The translations under genes and the position numbers were made by a program. Below are positions 1-8,674 of a stretch of DNA of 64,000 nt, piece after piece. The notes beneath the pieces are model-generated. The model made no database searches and was not told the origin of the DNA. It worked only from the letters and a program-made list of their open reading frames with translations. Numbering within the stretch: position 1 is the first letter of the stretch; each line of letters begins with the position of its first letter. This DNA comes from an uncultured Ectothiorhodospiraceae bacterium (lineage in GTDB: Bacteria > Pseudomonadota > Gammaproteobacteria > Nitrococcales > Nitrococcaceae). The stretch is from positions 1 through 64,000 of the forward strand of contig CAJXSH010000009.1 in NCBI GenBank assembly GCA_913061005.1. The letters are read 5' to 3'.

Positions 1-209
1 TCAAGGTCTGGCCCGACGGCCTGCCCGAGACCTTCTGTACCGACCACTGGCGCTGCCGTTTCATGCCGGCCGACGGTGGCCCGGTCGACCAGTCGGATGT
101 TGTCGCGCTGCTTGGAAGACTGACGGAGGCCGGTGTGGATTTCATCAAATCCGAACAGCTCTACGACTTCGACGGCAAGCGTGGCTACTCGCTCGGTCAG
201 GGGCAGTAG
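1..209 (+). CDS. Isocitrate dehydrogenase, C-terminal fragment (cut by the window start)
   Basis: Only the last 68 codons are present, reading in frame from position 3 to a TAG at 207-209. The visible peptide contains PETFCTDHWRCRF, then a short alpha/beta region, and ends LYDFDGKRGYSLGQGQ. From memory this matches the C-terminal extension of the larger NADP-dependent isocitrate dehydrogenases (Thermus/Rickettsia type), which convert isocitrate to 2-oxoglutarate in the TCA cycle. The catalytic part lies outside the window, so the assignment rests on the tail alone. No gene follows on this strand until the beta-barrel protein at 474. Confidence 0.55.
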   Translation, partial: KVWPDGLPETFCTDHWRCRFMPADGGPVDQSDVVALLGRLTEAGVDFIKSEQLYDFDGKRGYSLGQGQ

Positions 210-253
210 CTCCGCGAGATGGGCTGCAATCTCATCGAGCCGCACCGACGCAT

Positions 254-272
254 GCGGGCCCGCCGGGCCCGC
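254..272 (+). terminator. GC-rich stem-loop downstream of the isocitrate dehydrogenase
   Basis: A perfect 8-bp palindrome (GCGGGCCC / GGGCCCGC with loop GCC) lies 45 bases after the stop codon. It has no U-tract, so it may be a transcript-stabilising hairpin or a weak terminator. The rest of 210-473 shows no convincing gene; a 60-residue open frame crossing 346-528 has no coding character. Confidence 0.35.
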
Positions 273-473
273 TCACTGACAATGACTTCGTCCGGCCCGC
301 CCATCCACCGGGGCATCAAGCCTCACTATCGGCAGCGCGCGGTCTGTGAACAAATCCCTAAATTTCATTAGTTTGTGCGCTAACCTTCATATCATCTCCC
401 TCATTCGGGGGATAGGCGGACTCCCGCAGCAGTGCCACGCTGTTCACGGATTCAGAACCGCAAGGAGGATGAT

Positions 474-1115
474 ATGGAGATCAGCCGAATCTTGCTTGCC
501 AAACGCCGGAGCGGCCTCACCGTCCTGATTTCGGCAGCATTGCTGTTTTCAGCCGGCGCGAGCGCGCAAACCCATCTCGACTATTACCTCGGTCTGGGAT
601 ACGGGATGGCCGAAATCGACACCGACGTCACGTCGGTCAGCAACGGGGCATCACTCGATGAGGATGACAACGCCATAGAGCTTTTCGCCGGCGCGCGAAT
701 CAACCAGAATCTCGCGGTTGAAGTTCAGTATATCGACTTTGGCGAGGCCTCTCTCACTGGTGATACCGGCGGGCAATTTACCTACCAGGGCACGACCTAC
801 CAGTTCACCGAGGACAATGCGGCAATCGACGCCAAGGGGGATTCGTTCGGGGTTTCCGGCCTGTTGGGAGCCGATATCACAGAACGCGTCCACCTGTATG
901 GCAAAGCGGGGCTCCATCGCTGGGATACCGAGCTGACCGCATCCAGCGCGGCATCGTTTGCCAAGGCGGACGATGATGGAACCGATCTTTTCTACGGCAT
1001 CGGCGCAAACGTCGGTATCGGCGACCAGTTCTTTGTCCGCCTGGAGGCGGAGCAATACGAGTTGGACGATTGGGATGTCACCAATGTCAGCCTCTCGGGA
1101 ATGCTCGCGTTCTAG
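474..1115 (+). CDS. Outer-membrane beta-barrel protein (OmpA-like/opacity-like barrel)
   Basis: 213 residues. The ATG at 474 is preceded by AAGGAGG (462-468) at good spacing; a longer in-frame reading from GTG 432 lacks a ribosome site. The N-terminus is a clear signal peptide with a basic start, a hydrophobic stretch and a cleavage motif ASA-Q near residue 33. The mature part alternates polar and aromatic residues as in 8-stranded barrels (YYLGLGYGMAEID, ELFAGARINQNLAVEVQYID, SGLLGADITERVHLYGKAG, FYGIGANVGIGDQFFVRLEAEQYE) and ends in a Phe, as barrel substrates of BamA do. The closest general family is the porin/OmpA-type OMP_b-brl group. The specific role is unknown. Confidence 0.7.
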   Translation: MEISRILLAKRRSGLTVLISAALLFSAGASAQTHLDYYLGLGYGMAEIDTDVTSVSNGASLDEDDNAIELFAGARINQNLAVEVQYIDFGEASLTGDTGGQFTYQGTTYQFTEDNAAIDAKGDSFGVSGLLGADITERVHLYGKAGLHRWDTELTASSAASFAKADDDGTDLFYGIGANVGIGDQFFVRLEAEQYELDDWDVTNVSLSGMLAF

Positions 1116-1195
1116 ACCCGCCTCTCAAAACCGATTGTGAGCGGTGATCGAACCGGTCATCGAGCGCGCGGGCTCGAGTCCGGGCCCTGCACTCA

Positions 1196-1218
1196 ATAAA
1201 AAGGGGGCTAAGCCCCCT
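1196..1218 (-). terminator. Rho-independent terminator (minus-strand reading), distal copy
   Basis: The stem GGGGGC (1203-1208) pairs with GCCCCC (1212-1217). On the minus strand it is followed by TTTTTATT (complement of 1195-1202). It lies directly downstream, on the minus strand, of a stray tRNA-Ser 3'-end copy at 1225-1247. It could also terminate the beta-barrel gene at 1115 in the plus direction, though the plus-side T-tract is poor. Confidence 0.65.
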
Positions 1219-1224
1219 GTTGTC

Positions 1225-1247
1225 TATCTGGCGGAGAGGGAGGGATT
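1225..1247 (-). repeat. Direct-repeat copy of the tRNA-Ser 3' end (att-like)
   Basis: These 23 bases are identical to 1403-1425, the 3' end of tRNA-Ser(TGA) plus four flanking bases. The copy includes the complete 3' acceptor strand, discriminator and encoded CCA but no tRNA body upstream. The repeat spacing is 178 bases. A tRNA 3'-end duplication of this sort is what an integrase-mediated insertion leaves; partial deletion of a tandem tRNA is an alternative. Confidence 0.6.
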
Positions 1248-1338
1248 GATTCGGCCCTGTACGGGCCTCACCCTCCGGGCGCCTCGCTCCGCTCGGCGTC
1301 CCAACTGCCTGGCGGCAGTTGGTCGAACCCGCTTTGCT

Positions 1339-1359
1339 GGCTCCGGGGGTTCGAATCCC
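1339..1359 (+). repeat. Inverted copy of the tRNA-Ser T-arm
   Basis: The 21 bases at 1339-1359 are an exact reverse complement of 1420-1440, the T-arm segment of the real tRNA-Ser. The palindromic terminator at 1370-1406 sits almost exactly midway between the two copies. Transcription through the region could therefore fold into a very long hairpin. Confidence 0.6.
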
Positions 1360-1369
1360 GACGCTATCA

Positions 1370-1406
1370 GATACAAAAACGGCCCCAACGGGGCCGCTTT
1401 TGTATC
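1370..1406 (-). terminator. Long-stem rho-independent terminator of tRNA-Ser
   Basis: A 17-bp stem with one mismatch (arms 1370-1386 and 1390-1406, loop AAC) has a GGCCCC core flanked by A-rich and T-rich arms. It could terminate in both directions. On the minus strand it begins immediately after the tRNA-Ser CCA and its core is followed by a T-run. Confidence 0.75.
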
Positions 1407-1496
1407 TGGCGGAGAGGGAGGGATTCGAACCCCCGGAGCCCGTGAGGACTCAACGGATTTCAAGTCCGCCGCATTCGACCACTCTGCCACCTCTCC
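1407..1496 (-). tRNA. tRNA-Ser(TGA)
   Basis: The reverse complement reads as a class II tRNA of 90 nt with encoded CCA (complement of 1407-1409). The acceptor stem GGAGAGG (1490-1496) pairs with CCTCTCC (1411-1417), and the discriminator is G. The T-arm contains GGGTTCGAATCCC. The anticodon loop CTTGAAA places the TGA anticodon at 1460-1462. A long variable arm lies between the anticodon and T arms, as expected for tRNA-Ser. It reads UCA and other UCN codons. A terminator follows at 1370-1406. Open frames across this gene on either strand are artefacts. Confidence 0.96.
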
Positions 1497-1545
1497 AGAC
1501 CTGCTATTGTCGCCGCGCAGGCTCCGACGGACAAGGGCGGTGAGA

Positions 1546-2574
1546 TCAGCCTCTCGGGTGGTCGCGGAGTGCGCACGCTGCTTCCCGGACAAGCCCCGGG
1601 CCACGGTAGATAAAGCCGGTGTAGAGCTGGACCAGATCGGCGCCGGCCTCGATCTTCTCGAGTGCGTCATCGCCGCTCAAGATACCGCCGACGCCGATGA
1701 TCGGCAGCCCGGGCCCCGCCCGCCTTCGTATATCGGCAACCACGCGGGTGGATCGCTCGCGAAGCGGTGCACCACTCAGCCCCCCGCTCTCCTCGGCGTG
1801 GCGGGCACCCTCGACACCCTCGCGAGAGAGGGTCGTGTTGGTGGCAATCACCCCATCGACCCGGCATTCAAGCAGCGTATCCACCAACTCGGCGAGGGCC
1901 TCGGTTGCGAGATCCGGCGCGATCTTGACCAGTATTGGCAGTGGCTTGTCGCGGTGGGCCAACAGTTCATCGCGCTCGGCCAGCAGCCGCTCGAGCAGCC
2001 GCATCAACTCCTGGCCCGCCTGCAGCGAACGCAACCCCGGCGTGTTGGGCGAGGAGATGTTCACCGTGATGTAGTCCGCGACGCCGTGGACGGCATTCAA
2101 GGCACGACAGTAGTCATCCGCCGCCTGCTCGAGAGGGGTGTCGCGGTTTTTGCCAATGTTCACGCCAAGCGGTGTGGATAACCGGCCGCGGGTTTGCTGA
2201 ACGCGGCCGACCAGGTGATCGACCCCGGTGTTGTTAAACCCCAGCCGGTTGATCAGTGCCCGATGGCTGGGCAGGCGGAACAAACGCGGTTTGTCATTAC
2301 CCGGCTGCGGCCGCGGGGTCACCGTCCCGAGCTCAAGAAAACCGAACCCCGCCGCGGCCAGTCCTTGAAGATGATCGGCGTTTTTATCAAGCCCCGCCGA
2401 CAGCCCCACCCGATTGGGGAATCGAAGCCCCAGAACGCTGCAGGGGTCCGCGACACGGGCCGGCATAAGCCGGGCAAGCCCCAGCCGCGCGGCCAGGTCA
2501 AGCCCACCGAGGGCGATGTCATGGGCGACCTCGGGCGGCAGGGCAAAAAGCAGTTGTCTTGCCAATGCGTACAT
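1546..2574 (-). CDS. pyrD: Dihydroorotate dehydrogenase (quinone), class 2
   Basis: 342 residues. It oxidises dihydroorotate to orotate in pyrimidine synthesis, passing electrons through FMN to quinone at the inner membrane. The N-terminal helix ([19 protein letters not shown]) is the membrane-associating extension typical of class 2 enzymes. Visible motifs are [27 protein letters not shown] and the active-site loop NISSPNTPG with the class 2 catalytic serine. C-terminal FMN-phosphate motifs are [19 protein letters not shown] and IIGVGGI. The ATG at 2574 gives the family length; the open frame upstream of it is antisense to the ParA gene. It is divergent from parA (69 bases between starts) and lies upstream of tRNA-Ser on the same strand. 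Confidence 0.96.
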   Translation of the reverse strand: MYALARQLLFALPPEVAHDIALGGLDLAARLGLARLMPARVADPCSVLGLRFPNRVGLSAGLDKNADHLQGLAAAGFGFLELGTVTPRPQPGNDKPRLFRLPSHRALINRLGFNNTGVDHLVGRVQQTRGRLSTPLGVNIGKNRDTPLEQAADDYCRALNAVHGVADYITVNISSPNTPGLRSLQAGQELMRLLERLLAERDELLAHRDKPLPILVKIAPDLATEALAELVDTLLECRVDGVIATNTTLSREGVEGARHAEESGGLSGAPLRERSTRVVADIRRRAGPGLPIIGVGGILSGDDALEKIEAGADLVQLYTGFIYRGPGLVREAACALRDHPRG

Positions 2575-2643
2575 GGGGCCTCGACCTTCTCGGCACAGCT
2601 GCCTAGACTGCAGGGACGGGTGGATTCTAGCAGGAGGAACACC

Positions 2644-3411
2644 ATGCGCCGGGTGGTTTTCAACCAAAAAGGCGGCGTTGGCAAGTCCACTATCACCGCC
2701 AACCTGGCTGCGATGGCCGCCGCGCAGGGCCTGGAGACCCTGGTCCTCGATCTGGACGCGCAGGCCAATGCCAGTCATTACCTGCTGGGCAAAGTCCCCG
2801 CCGCGGCGGATGAGACGATCGCCGGCTATTTCGAGGACACCCTCAGCCACCGCATCTATCCGCGCGAGCTGGATAGCGTCGCCCGGCCGACGCCCTACCC
2901 CGGCCTATCGGTGATCGCCGCCCATCCAGAGCTCGAGTACCTGCAGGGTCGGCTGGAGTCGCGCTACAAGATCTACAAGCTCCGTCAGTCCCTGGACGCG
3001 CTGCAGGGCTATGACCGGGTCTACATCGATACCCCACCGGCGATGAACTTCTACACACGTTCGGCGCTGATTGCCGCCGATCGATGCCTCATCCCGTTTG
3101 ACTGTGACACCTTCGCGCGTCAGGCGCTGGACGATCTCATGCAGAGCGTCGCCGAACTGCGCGCCGATCACAACGACGGTCTGACCGTCGAAGGCATTAT
3201 CATCAACCAGTTCCAGGCCCGTGCCCGTCTCCCCGCCGAGCTGGTCCGCTCGCTCGAGGATGCCGGTTATCCGGTCTGCACGCCCTATCTGCCCGCATCG
3301 GTCAAGGTCCGCGAGTCGCACGAAAAAGCCCGCCCCCTCTGCCACCATGCACCGCGACATAAACTGACCGGCGCATTCAGCGCGCTCCATGACACGCTGG
3401 AGGCCCAGTGA
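2644..3411 (+). CDS. ParA/MinD-family P-loop ATPase, orphan (no ParB nearby)
   Basis: 255 residues. The ATG at 2644 follows AGGAGG (2632-2637). The deviant Walker A motif KGGVGKST is at residues 9-16, with the signature lysine of ParA/MinD dimeric ATPases. The A' motif ([11 protein letters not shown]) follows near residue 38, and [16 protein letters not shown] near residue 120 supplies Walker B. The overall sequence matches, from memory, a ParA-like protein found in many gammaproteobacteria including Pseudomonas. Its cargo is not known to me. No parB or parS-like repeat is visible. The next gene starts at a GTGA overlap with the stop codon, so the two are probably translationally coupled. A weak -10-like TAGACT lies near 2604. 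Confidence 0.85.
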   Translation: MRRVVFNQKGGVGKSTITANLAAMAAAQGLETLVLDLDAQANASHYLLGKVPAAADETIAGYFEDTLSHRIYPRELDSVARPTPYPGLSVIAAHPELEYLQGRLESRYKIYKLRQSLDALQGYDRVYIDTPPAMNFYTRSALIAADRCLIPFDCDTFARQALDDLMQSVAELRADHNDGLTVEGIIINQFQARARLPAELVRSLEDAGYPVCTPYLPASVKVRESHEKARPLCHHAPRHKLTGAFSALHDTLEAQ

Positions 3412-3887
3412 CCGATCCCCTGCCGGCAACTGATGAGCGCCTCGCCGAGGCCATCGATACCTTCAATCCGCAACGGCTTTTGCTGATCATCGACCACCCA
3501 CCGGCCCTGCCTCAGACGCGCGTGGATTACTGGGCGTATACCGGCCAACAGGCAAGCGATGCCATTGATGCCCTGCCATCGGTGGATCTGGCGATCATCG
3601 ACGGCGATGCCGGCTTTCCCAGCGCCGCCGCTGCCATTCAGTTGGTGGGGCGACTGCGCGATGTCAGCGCCACGCGCACACTGGTCATTGCCTCCTCTGC
3701 CCGGACAGGCGCGCTGCCCCGGGCCGAGCTCATCGGGCTGGGGCTGCACCGCTGGCAGGACAGTCGCGATCCGGACCGGCGGCGTCGGTGGTTTCATTTC
3801 GCGCTACAGGACTACAAAACCACACCCGACTGGCTGAATGCCCGTCACTGGGCCAATCCCGAACTCTGGGACAAGTTCCGCTGGTAA
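3408..3887 (+). CDS. Conserved protein of unknown function (DUF6231-like), coupled to ParA
   Basis: 159 residues, starting at a GTG that overlaps the parA stop by 4 bases (GTGA). The first two thirds look like a compact alpha/beta domain ([32 protein letters not shown]), resembling a receiver- or methyltransferase-like fold without an obvious active site. The C-terminus [19 protein letters not shown] followed by WDKFRW strongly resembles, from memory, the conserved tail of DUF6231 proteins in pseudomonads. The tight coupling suggests it works with the ParA ATPase, perhaps as partner or cargo adaptor. Function unknown. It converges with the hydrolase gene (5 bases between stops). Confidence 0.7.
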   Translation: MTDPLPATDERLAEAIDTFNPQRLLLIIDHPPALPQTRVDYWAYTGQQASDAIDALPSVDLAIIDGDAGFPSAAAAIQLVGRLRDVSATRTLVIASSARTGALPRAELIGLGLHRWQDSRDPDRRRRWFHFALQDYKTTPDWLNARHWANPELWDKFRW

Positions 3888-3892
3888 CCCGC

Positions 3893-4744
3893 TTAATCGA
3901 TGCCCAGGCCGTCCAGCCAGCCAAGCATCGCATCCGCCGGCGCCTGCCAGTCCGGCTCCAGCATCATGGCATGGCCCATCCCATCGAGGCAGCGATAGTC
4001 GGCATCCCAGCGTTCGGCCACCGAGCGGATTTCTGAGCGGCGAAAAAGCTGATCATCGCCGGCGGCGAGCACCTGGACGGGCACCGACGGGTCGACGCGC
4101 CACGGCCGGGCATCGGCATAGAGATGCATGTCAAAAAGGGCGCGCTGCGACTCGCGCTGGACCTTGCGTGTCAACGCGGCGACCTCGGTGTCCGGCAACT
4201 GGTCCGAGAAGACCGCCCGACGCGCCATATCGGCGTCGACCAGCCCGCTGCCGAATGTCTGCATCAACCCGAACTGCGCAAACATCAACGGCTCTGCCAC
4301 CATCATTCGCAGGGTCGAACCGGCCAGCCCCTCCCGCGGAATCGGCGCCATGAGGACCGCCGCCGCGGCCGGGTGTTGCTCGAGATAGCGCTGTACCACC
4401 AGCGCCCCCATGGAGTGGCCGACCAGGACGGGGGCTGGCCCGGGGAGTGTCTCGACAACCGCGCGCAGATCGGCCACGTATTCACGGATGCCCGCGTGAT
4501 CCAGCCGGTCGCCGCCTTCGCTTTGGCCGTGGCCGCGAAGACTCGGAGCCACCACCGGATACCCCTGCCCGGCGAGATAGTCCATCCAGTGCCGCTGCCA
4601 GCACCAGGCCGCGACGAAGGCGCCATGGAGTAGCACCACCGGTGTTCGTTTCGTTGACACGCCCTCGGGTGGGCGTTGTTCGCGGATTTCGAGCTTTGGA
4701 CCGACCCGGGCGCCGGTTCGTGGTTCAGCGGTCGTCGTTGCCAT
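3893..4744 (-). CDS. Alpha/beta hydrolase (lysophospholipase/esterase-like)
   Basis: 283 residues. The oxyanion motif LLHGAF is near residue 38, the nucleophile elbow GHSMG has Ser111, and an acidic residue in VLAAGDDQLF plus the histidine of DGMGHAMM complete a plausible Ser-Asp-His triad. GHGQSEG after strand 4 is common in the lysophospholipase (PldB-like)/monoacylglycerol lipase branch. No signal peptide is evident, so it is probably cytoplasmic. The substrate cannot be told from sequence. It is divergent from prc (79 bases between starts). Confidence 0.82.
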   Translation of the reverse strand: MATTTAEPRTGARVGPKLEIREQRPPEGVSTKRTPVVLLHGAFVAAWCWQRHWMDYLAGQGYPVVAPSLRGHGQSEGGDRLDHAGIREYVADLRAVVETLPGPAPVLVGHSMGALVVQRYLEQHPAAAAVLMAPIPREGLAGSTLRMMVAEPLMFAQFGLMQTFGSGLVDADMARRAVFSDQLPDTEVAALTRKVQRESQRALFDMHLYADARPWRVDPSVPVQVLAAGDDQLFRRSEIRSVAERWDADYRCLDGMGHAMMLEPDWQAPADAMLGWLDGLGID

Positions 4745-4823
4745 TGGTTTCCCTAGCCTTGTCTTCCCGATAGGCTAGCAACTTCGTCCGGGATTTTCCG
4801 GCGCCGATCGATGTCATAGGCGT

Positions 4824-6947
4824 ATGAACATGACAACCACGGCACTCTCACGGCACCGCGCGGGTGGGGTGGCATTGCGCCTCCGGCTGACGGGCTGGCT
4901 GGCCACGGCCCTGTTGCTGGCGGTCTCTCTGGGGGCCAGCGCGGCGGTCGAACCCGCACCCACCCATGCCAAGGCAAGCCAGGTGGTCGGCGAACTGCTC
5001 TCGCGCTACCACTATCGCGACCAGGCCATCGACGATGCCACCTCGGCGCAGGTCTACACCGACTATTTCGACGCTCTTGACCCACAACGCTATTACTTTC
5101 TGGCCTCGGATATCACCGAGTTTGCCGAGCGGCGCCGGCGGCTCGACAACGAATTGTCAGCCGGCCGGCTGAATACCGCGTTTGCCATCTTTGAGCGCTA
5201 CCGCCAGCGCGTTCGCGAGCGCACCGACCATGCCCTGTCGGTGCTCGAGGACGGACTCGACTTCGACACCGATGCCACCGTGGACCTGGATCGTGAAAAC
5301 GCCGACTGGGCGGGCAGCACCCGCGCCCTCGACCGACTCTGGCGAAAAAGAGTCATCAACGATGCGCTCAGCCAGAAGCTCAACGGTCGGGAGCTCGACG
5401 CGATCCGCGAGTCCCTACGCAGCCGCTACGAGCGCCTGGCACGAACCCTGGATCAATACAGTGCCGAGGATATCTTCCAGGTGTTCATGAGCACCTGGGC
5501 GGCGGCCTTCGACCCCCACAGCAGCTACATGTCGCCCCGCTCGTCCGAGAATTTTGACATCAACATGCGCCTGTCACTCGAGGGCATCGGCGCCCTTTTG
5601 AGCAGTGAAGGCGATTTTGTCGAAATCGTCGAACTCATCGCCGGCGGGCCGGCCGAGGGCAGCGGCGAGCTCGAGGCCGGCGACCGAATTGTCGGTGTCG
5701 GGCAGCGCGCCGATGATATCCAGGACGTGGTCGGTTGGCGGCTTGGCGATGTGGTGGACCTGATCCGCGGGCCCAAGGGCTCGGAGGTGCACCTGCGCAT
5801 CCTGCCGGCCGACGGCAGTGGCCGTGAAAAGATGGTCACCCTGACCCGCAACACCATCGAGCTCGAGGAGCAGGCGGCCCAGGCCGAGGTGCGTGACGTC
5901 GAGCGCGACGGTGAAACACTGCAGGTGGGTGTGATCGAGGTGCCGGCCTTCTATGCCGATTTCAGTGCCGCCAACGCCGGCGAGGAGGACTACCGCAGCA
6001 CCACCCGGGATGTCCGCCGTTTGCTCGAGTCCGAGCAACTCGCCGGGATCGACGGGCTGGTCATCGATCTGCGCGGTAACGCCGGCGGATCGCTTGAAGA
6101 GGCAGTGCGCATGACCGGGCTTTTTATCGACGAAGGCCCGGTGGTGCAGGTCCATCGCAGCAACGGCCGGCGCGAGGTCCTGGGCGATACGGATGATCAG
6201 CCGGCGGTTTATGACGGGCCGATGGGGGTGCTGGTCGACGGCGGCAGCGCCTCGGCCTCCGAGATCTTCGCCGCGGCGGTCCAGGATTACGGCCGCGGTG
6301 TCGTCATGGGCGAACAAACCTTCGGCAAGGGCACCGTTCAGACCCTGATCGGTCTCGACCGCTTCGGGGTTGGCAGCGAGGCATACCCCAGCGGCCGGCT
6401 CAAGCTGACCATCGCCAAGTTCTACCGGATCAACGGGGCGAGCACCCAGCTCGAGGGGGTAACCCCGGATCTCTACATGCCCTCACCGACCCGCGACCAT
6501 GCCATGGGTGAGCGCGCCGCGGACAACGCCCTGCCCTGGGATACCATTCAGTCGGCGGAGTTTGAGCGGTTGAGCCGTCTCGATGGCGTGATTAACGAAC
6601 TGCGCCGGCGCCACCAGCGCCGGCTCGACACCGATCCCGCCCTGCGAAGCGTCGCCGCCGAGGCACAGCGGCTCTCCGAGCAGCGCGAGCAAACCGAAGT
6701 CTCGCTCAATCGCGAGGTTCGGCGCGCCGAGATCGAAGCCAATGAGGCGGCGCGGCTGGACGCCATCAACGAGCAGCTCGCCGCCTACGACCGTCCCCGC
6801 GTTGACTCGCTGGAGGCGATCTCCGCCACCGAGCTGCCGGATGTCATTCGCGACGAGGCCGTGGCTGTGGTGGGTGATCTGATCCGCTTGAAGGCGGATG
6901 GCCAACGCGTGGCAAGCGACGGGTGGGTCGATCAGGCGGCCAGGTAG
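4824..6947 (+). CDS. prc: Carboxy-terminal processing protease Prc/Tsp (S41A)
   Basis: 707 residues, close to the E. coli Prc length. A periplasmic protease that degrades proteins marked by non-polar C-termini and trims peptidoglycan enzymes. A signal peptide is visible (LATALLLAVSLGASA, residues 26-40). An N-terminal helical domain precedes a PDZ domain around residues 245-325 (LSLEGIGALLSSEGDFVEIV). The S41 core contains GLVIDLRGNAGGSLEEA and the dyad region GGSASASEIFAAAVQDYG to FGKGTVQ: Ser477 and Lys502 match the spacing of E. coli Ser452/Lys477, and Asp488 matches Asp463. ATG codons lie at 4824 and 4830; neither has a strong ribosome site. The 3' end overlaps recJ by 16 bases, convergently. 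Confidence 0.95.
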   Translation: MNMTTTALSRHRAGGVALRLRLTGWLATALLLAVSLGASAAVEPAPTHAKASQVVGELLSRYHYRDQAIDDATSAQVYTDYFDALDPQRYYFLASDITEFAERRRRLDNELSAGRLNTAFAIFERYRQRVRERTDHALSVLEDGLDFDTDATVDLDRENADWAGSTRALDRLWRKRVINDALSQKLNGRELDAIRESLRSRYERLARTLDQYSAEDIFQVFMSTWAAAFDPHSSYMSPRSSENFDINMRLSLEGIGALLSSEGDFVEIVELIAGGPAEGSGELEAGDRIVGVGQRADDIQDVVGWRLGDVVDLIRGPKGSEVHLRILPADGSGREKMVTLTRNTIELEEQAAQAEVRDVERDGETLQVGVIEVPAFYADFSAANAGEEDYRSTTRDVRRLLESEQLAGIDGLVIDLRGNAGGSLEEAVRMTGLFIDEGPVVQVHRSNGRREVLGDTDDQPAVYDGPMGVLVDGGSASASEIFAAAVQDYGRGVVMGEQTFGKGTVQTLIGLDRFGVGSEAYPSGRLKLTIAKFYRINGASTQLEGVTPDLYMPSPTRDHAMGERAADNALPWDTIQSAEFERLSRLDGVINELRRRHQRRLDTDPALRSVAAEAQRLSEQREQTEVSLNREVRRAEIEANEAARLDAINEQLAAYDRPRVDSLEAISATELPDVIRDEAVAVVGDLIRLKADGQRVASDGWVDQAAR

Positions 6948-8674
6948 TCGATGATCAGTTGCAGGCGCTCCTCGCCGCGATAGCGATTGACATCGAGTCG
7001 GTAGACCGCCTCGATGTCGCCGGCCGGCAGCCTCTCATGGGTTTCGGCGGCGCCAAAGGCGATGGCATCGATCACCTGCCCCGGACACTGCCGGGGGCGC
7101 AGGCGCATCTTGATATGGCGCTCACCGACGATCCGGGCGTCCACCACCGCGAAACGATCATAAAAGCACGGCTCGGGAAACCCTGCGCCCCACGGGCCGG
7201 CGCGCCGCAGGTGCTGTGCCTGGGCGAGGCTGAACTCATCGGCGGCTAACGGCCCGTCGGTGGTGATGACCGTCTGTGGTGGCACCGCCCCCAACCATTC
7301 ACTGGCAATGGACTCGGCCAGCCGGGTGAATGCATCGAGCTGCCCGGGTTTGAGCGTCATGCCCGCGGCCATGGCATGCCCACCGAAGCGTTCCATGAGC
7401 TGGCCATCGCTACGGGTATGGACGGCCTCGAGCAGATCCCGGATGTGCAGGCCATCCACCGACCGGGCCGAGCCTTTCAGGCGGCCCTCCTGATCCGGTG
7501 CCAGCGCAATCACCGCACGCCGGTAGCGCTCTTTCAGCCGCCCGGCGACGATACCGACCAGCCCCTGGTGCCAGCGCTCGTCGTAGACACACAGAATCGG
7601 CCCCAGATGGCGCTCGTCGCCAACCTCACCGGGTTCCAGCGCATCCACCGCCTGCTCGCGCATGCCCTGCTCCAGCGCCCGACGCTCGCGGTTGAACGCC
7701 TCAAGGCGCTGGGCCCGCTCGGCCGCGGTATCCGGCGCCCGGGCCAGCAGCGTCTCGATACCGATCGCCATATCATCCAGTCGGCCGGCGGCGTTCAGGC
7801 GGGGCGCCACACCAAAACCCAGATCGGCGGCGTTGGCCCGGTCCATGTCGCGTCCGGCGGCATCCATCAATGCCGCCACGCCCGCCGAGGCCTTGCCCGC
7901 GCGAATACGGCGCAGCCCCTGCTCGACCAAAAGCCGGTTGCAGTAATCAAGCGCCACCACATCGGCGACGGTGCCGACTGCCACCAGATCCAACAGCTCG
8001 ACCAGGGCCGGTTCGGGCCTTTGCGGCCCGAACCAGTCGCGCTCGCGGAGGACCGCCCGGGTGGCGAGCATCAAATAAAAGCAAACCCCCACACCGGCCA
8101 GATTGGGGGCACCAAAATCGGCGGCATTGACGCGGGGATTGACGATGGCATCGGCGTCAGGCAGCTGCGGGCCCGGGAGATGGTGATCGGTCACCAGCAC
8201 CCCGACACCGGCCGCCTGCAACGCCGCCACGCCCTCGATGGCGCTGATCCCGTTGTCCACCGTCACCACAAGTGCCGGGCGGCGCGCCATGATCGGTTCG
8301 ACCAGCCCGGCCGAGAGCCCGTACCCATCGGCGAAGCGATTGGGCACGAGATAATCCACCTGTCCGGCGCCCATTGACGCCATCCCGCGTATCGCCACGG
8401 CACAGCTCGTTGCCCCGTCGGCATCGAAATCGCCCACCACCAGGATGCGCTCGTCGCGCTGAATGGCCTCGGCGAGCCGCTGTGCGGCGGCCTCCAGCTG
8501 CCCCAACCCCTCGGGCCGAGGCAGGCATTGAAGGCGGTAATCAAGCTCGGCCCGGTCCCGGATGCCCCGAGCGCGGTAGAGGCGGTCGAGCAGCGGCGGC
8601 AGATCGGCATCCAGCGGGCCTTCAACGCCTGGATCGCGCTGGATGATCTCGACGGCGTCGTCGGTGGTGGTCAT
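6932..8674 (-). CDS. recJ: Single-stranded-DNA-specific exonuclease RecJ
   Basis: 580 residues, the usual length. A 5'-3' ssDNA exonuclease acting in RecF-pathway recombination, mismatch repair and base-excision repair. DHH-superfamily motifs are visible: ILVVGDFDADGATSCAVAI, VVTVDNGISA, VLVTDHHLPGP and DAIVNPRV. The DHHA1 region contains GHAMAAGMTL, preceded by RLKGSARSVDGLHIRDLLE. The ATG at 8674 overlaps the upstream gene's stop as ATGA, so it is translationally coupled and is the last gene of the alaC-hom-thrC operon. Confidence 0.96.
   Translation of the reverse strand: MTTTDDAVEIIQRDPGVEGPLDADLPPLLDRLYRARGIRDRAELDYRLQCLPRPEGLGQLEAAAQRLAEAIQRDERILVVGDFDADGATSCAVAIRGMASMGAGQVDYLVPNRFADGYGLSAGLVEPIMARRPALVVTVDNGISAIEGVAALQAAGVGVLVTDHHLPGPQLPDADAIVNPRVNAADFGAPNLAGVGVCFYLMLATRAVLRERDWFGPQRPEPALVELLDLVAVGTVADVVALDYCNRLLVEQGLRRIRAGKASAGVAALMDAAGRDMDRANAADLGFGVAPRLNAAGRLDDMAIGIETLLARAPDTAAERAQRLEAFNRERRALEQGMREQAVDALEPGEVGDERHLGPILCVYDERWHQGLVGIVAGRLKERYRRAVIALAPDQEGRLKGSARSVDGLHIRDLLEAVHTRSDGQLMERFGGHAMAAGMTLKPGQLDAFTRLAESIASEWLGAVPPQTVITTDGPLAADEFSLAQAQHLRRAGPWGAGFPEPCFYDRFAVVDARIVGERHIKMRLRPRQCPGQVIDAIAFGAAETHERLPAGDIEAVYRLDVNRYRGEERLQLIIDYLAA

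Noticed and set aside
346-528. Small open frame before the beta-barrel gene
   Set aside because: It overlaps the signal-peptide region of the real gene in another frame and has no ribosome site.
1144-2181. Open frames across 1144-2181 (+) and 1224-1670 (-)
   Set aside because: They run through tRNA-Ser(TGA), terminators and antisense to pyrD. Peptides such as GEGGIRTPGA and AEWSNAADLKS are the familiar translation of a tRNA-Ser gene.
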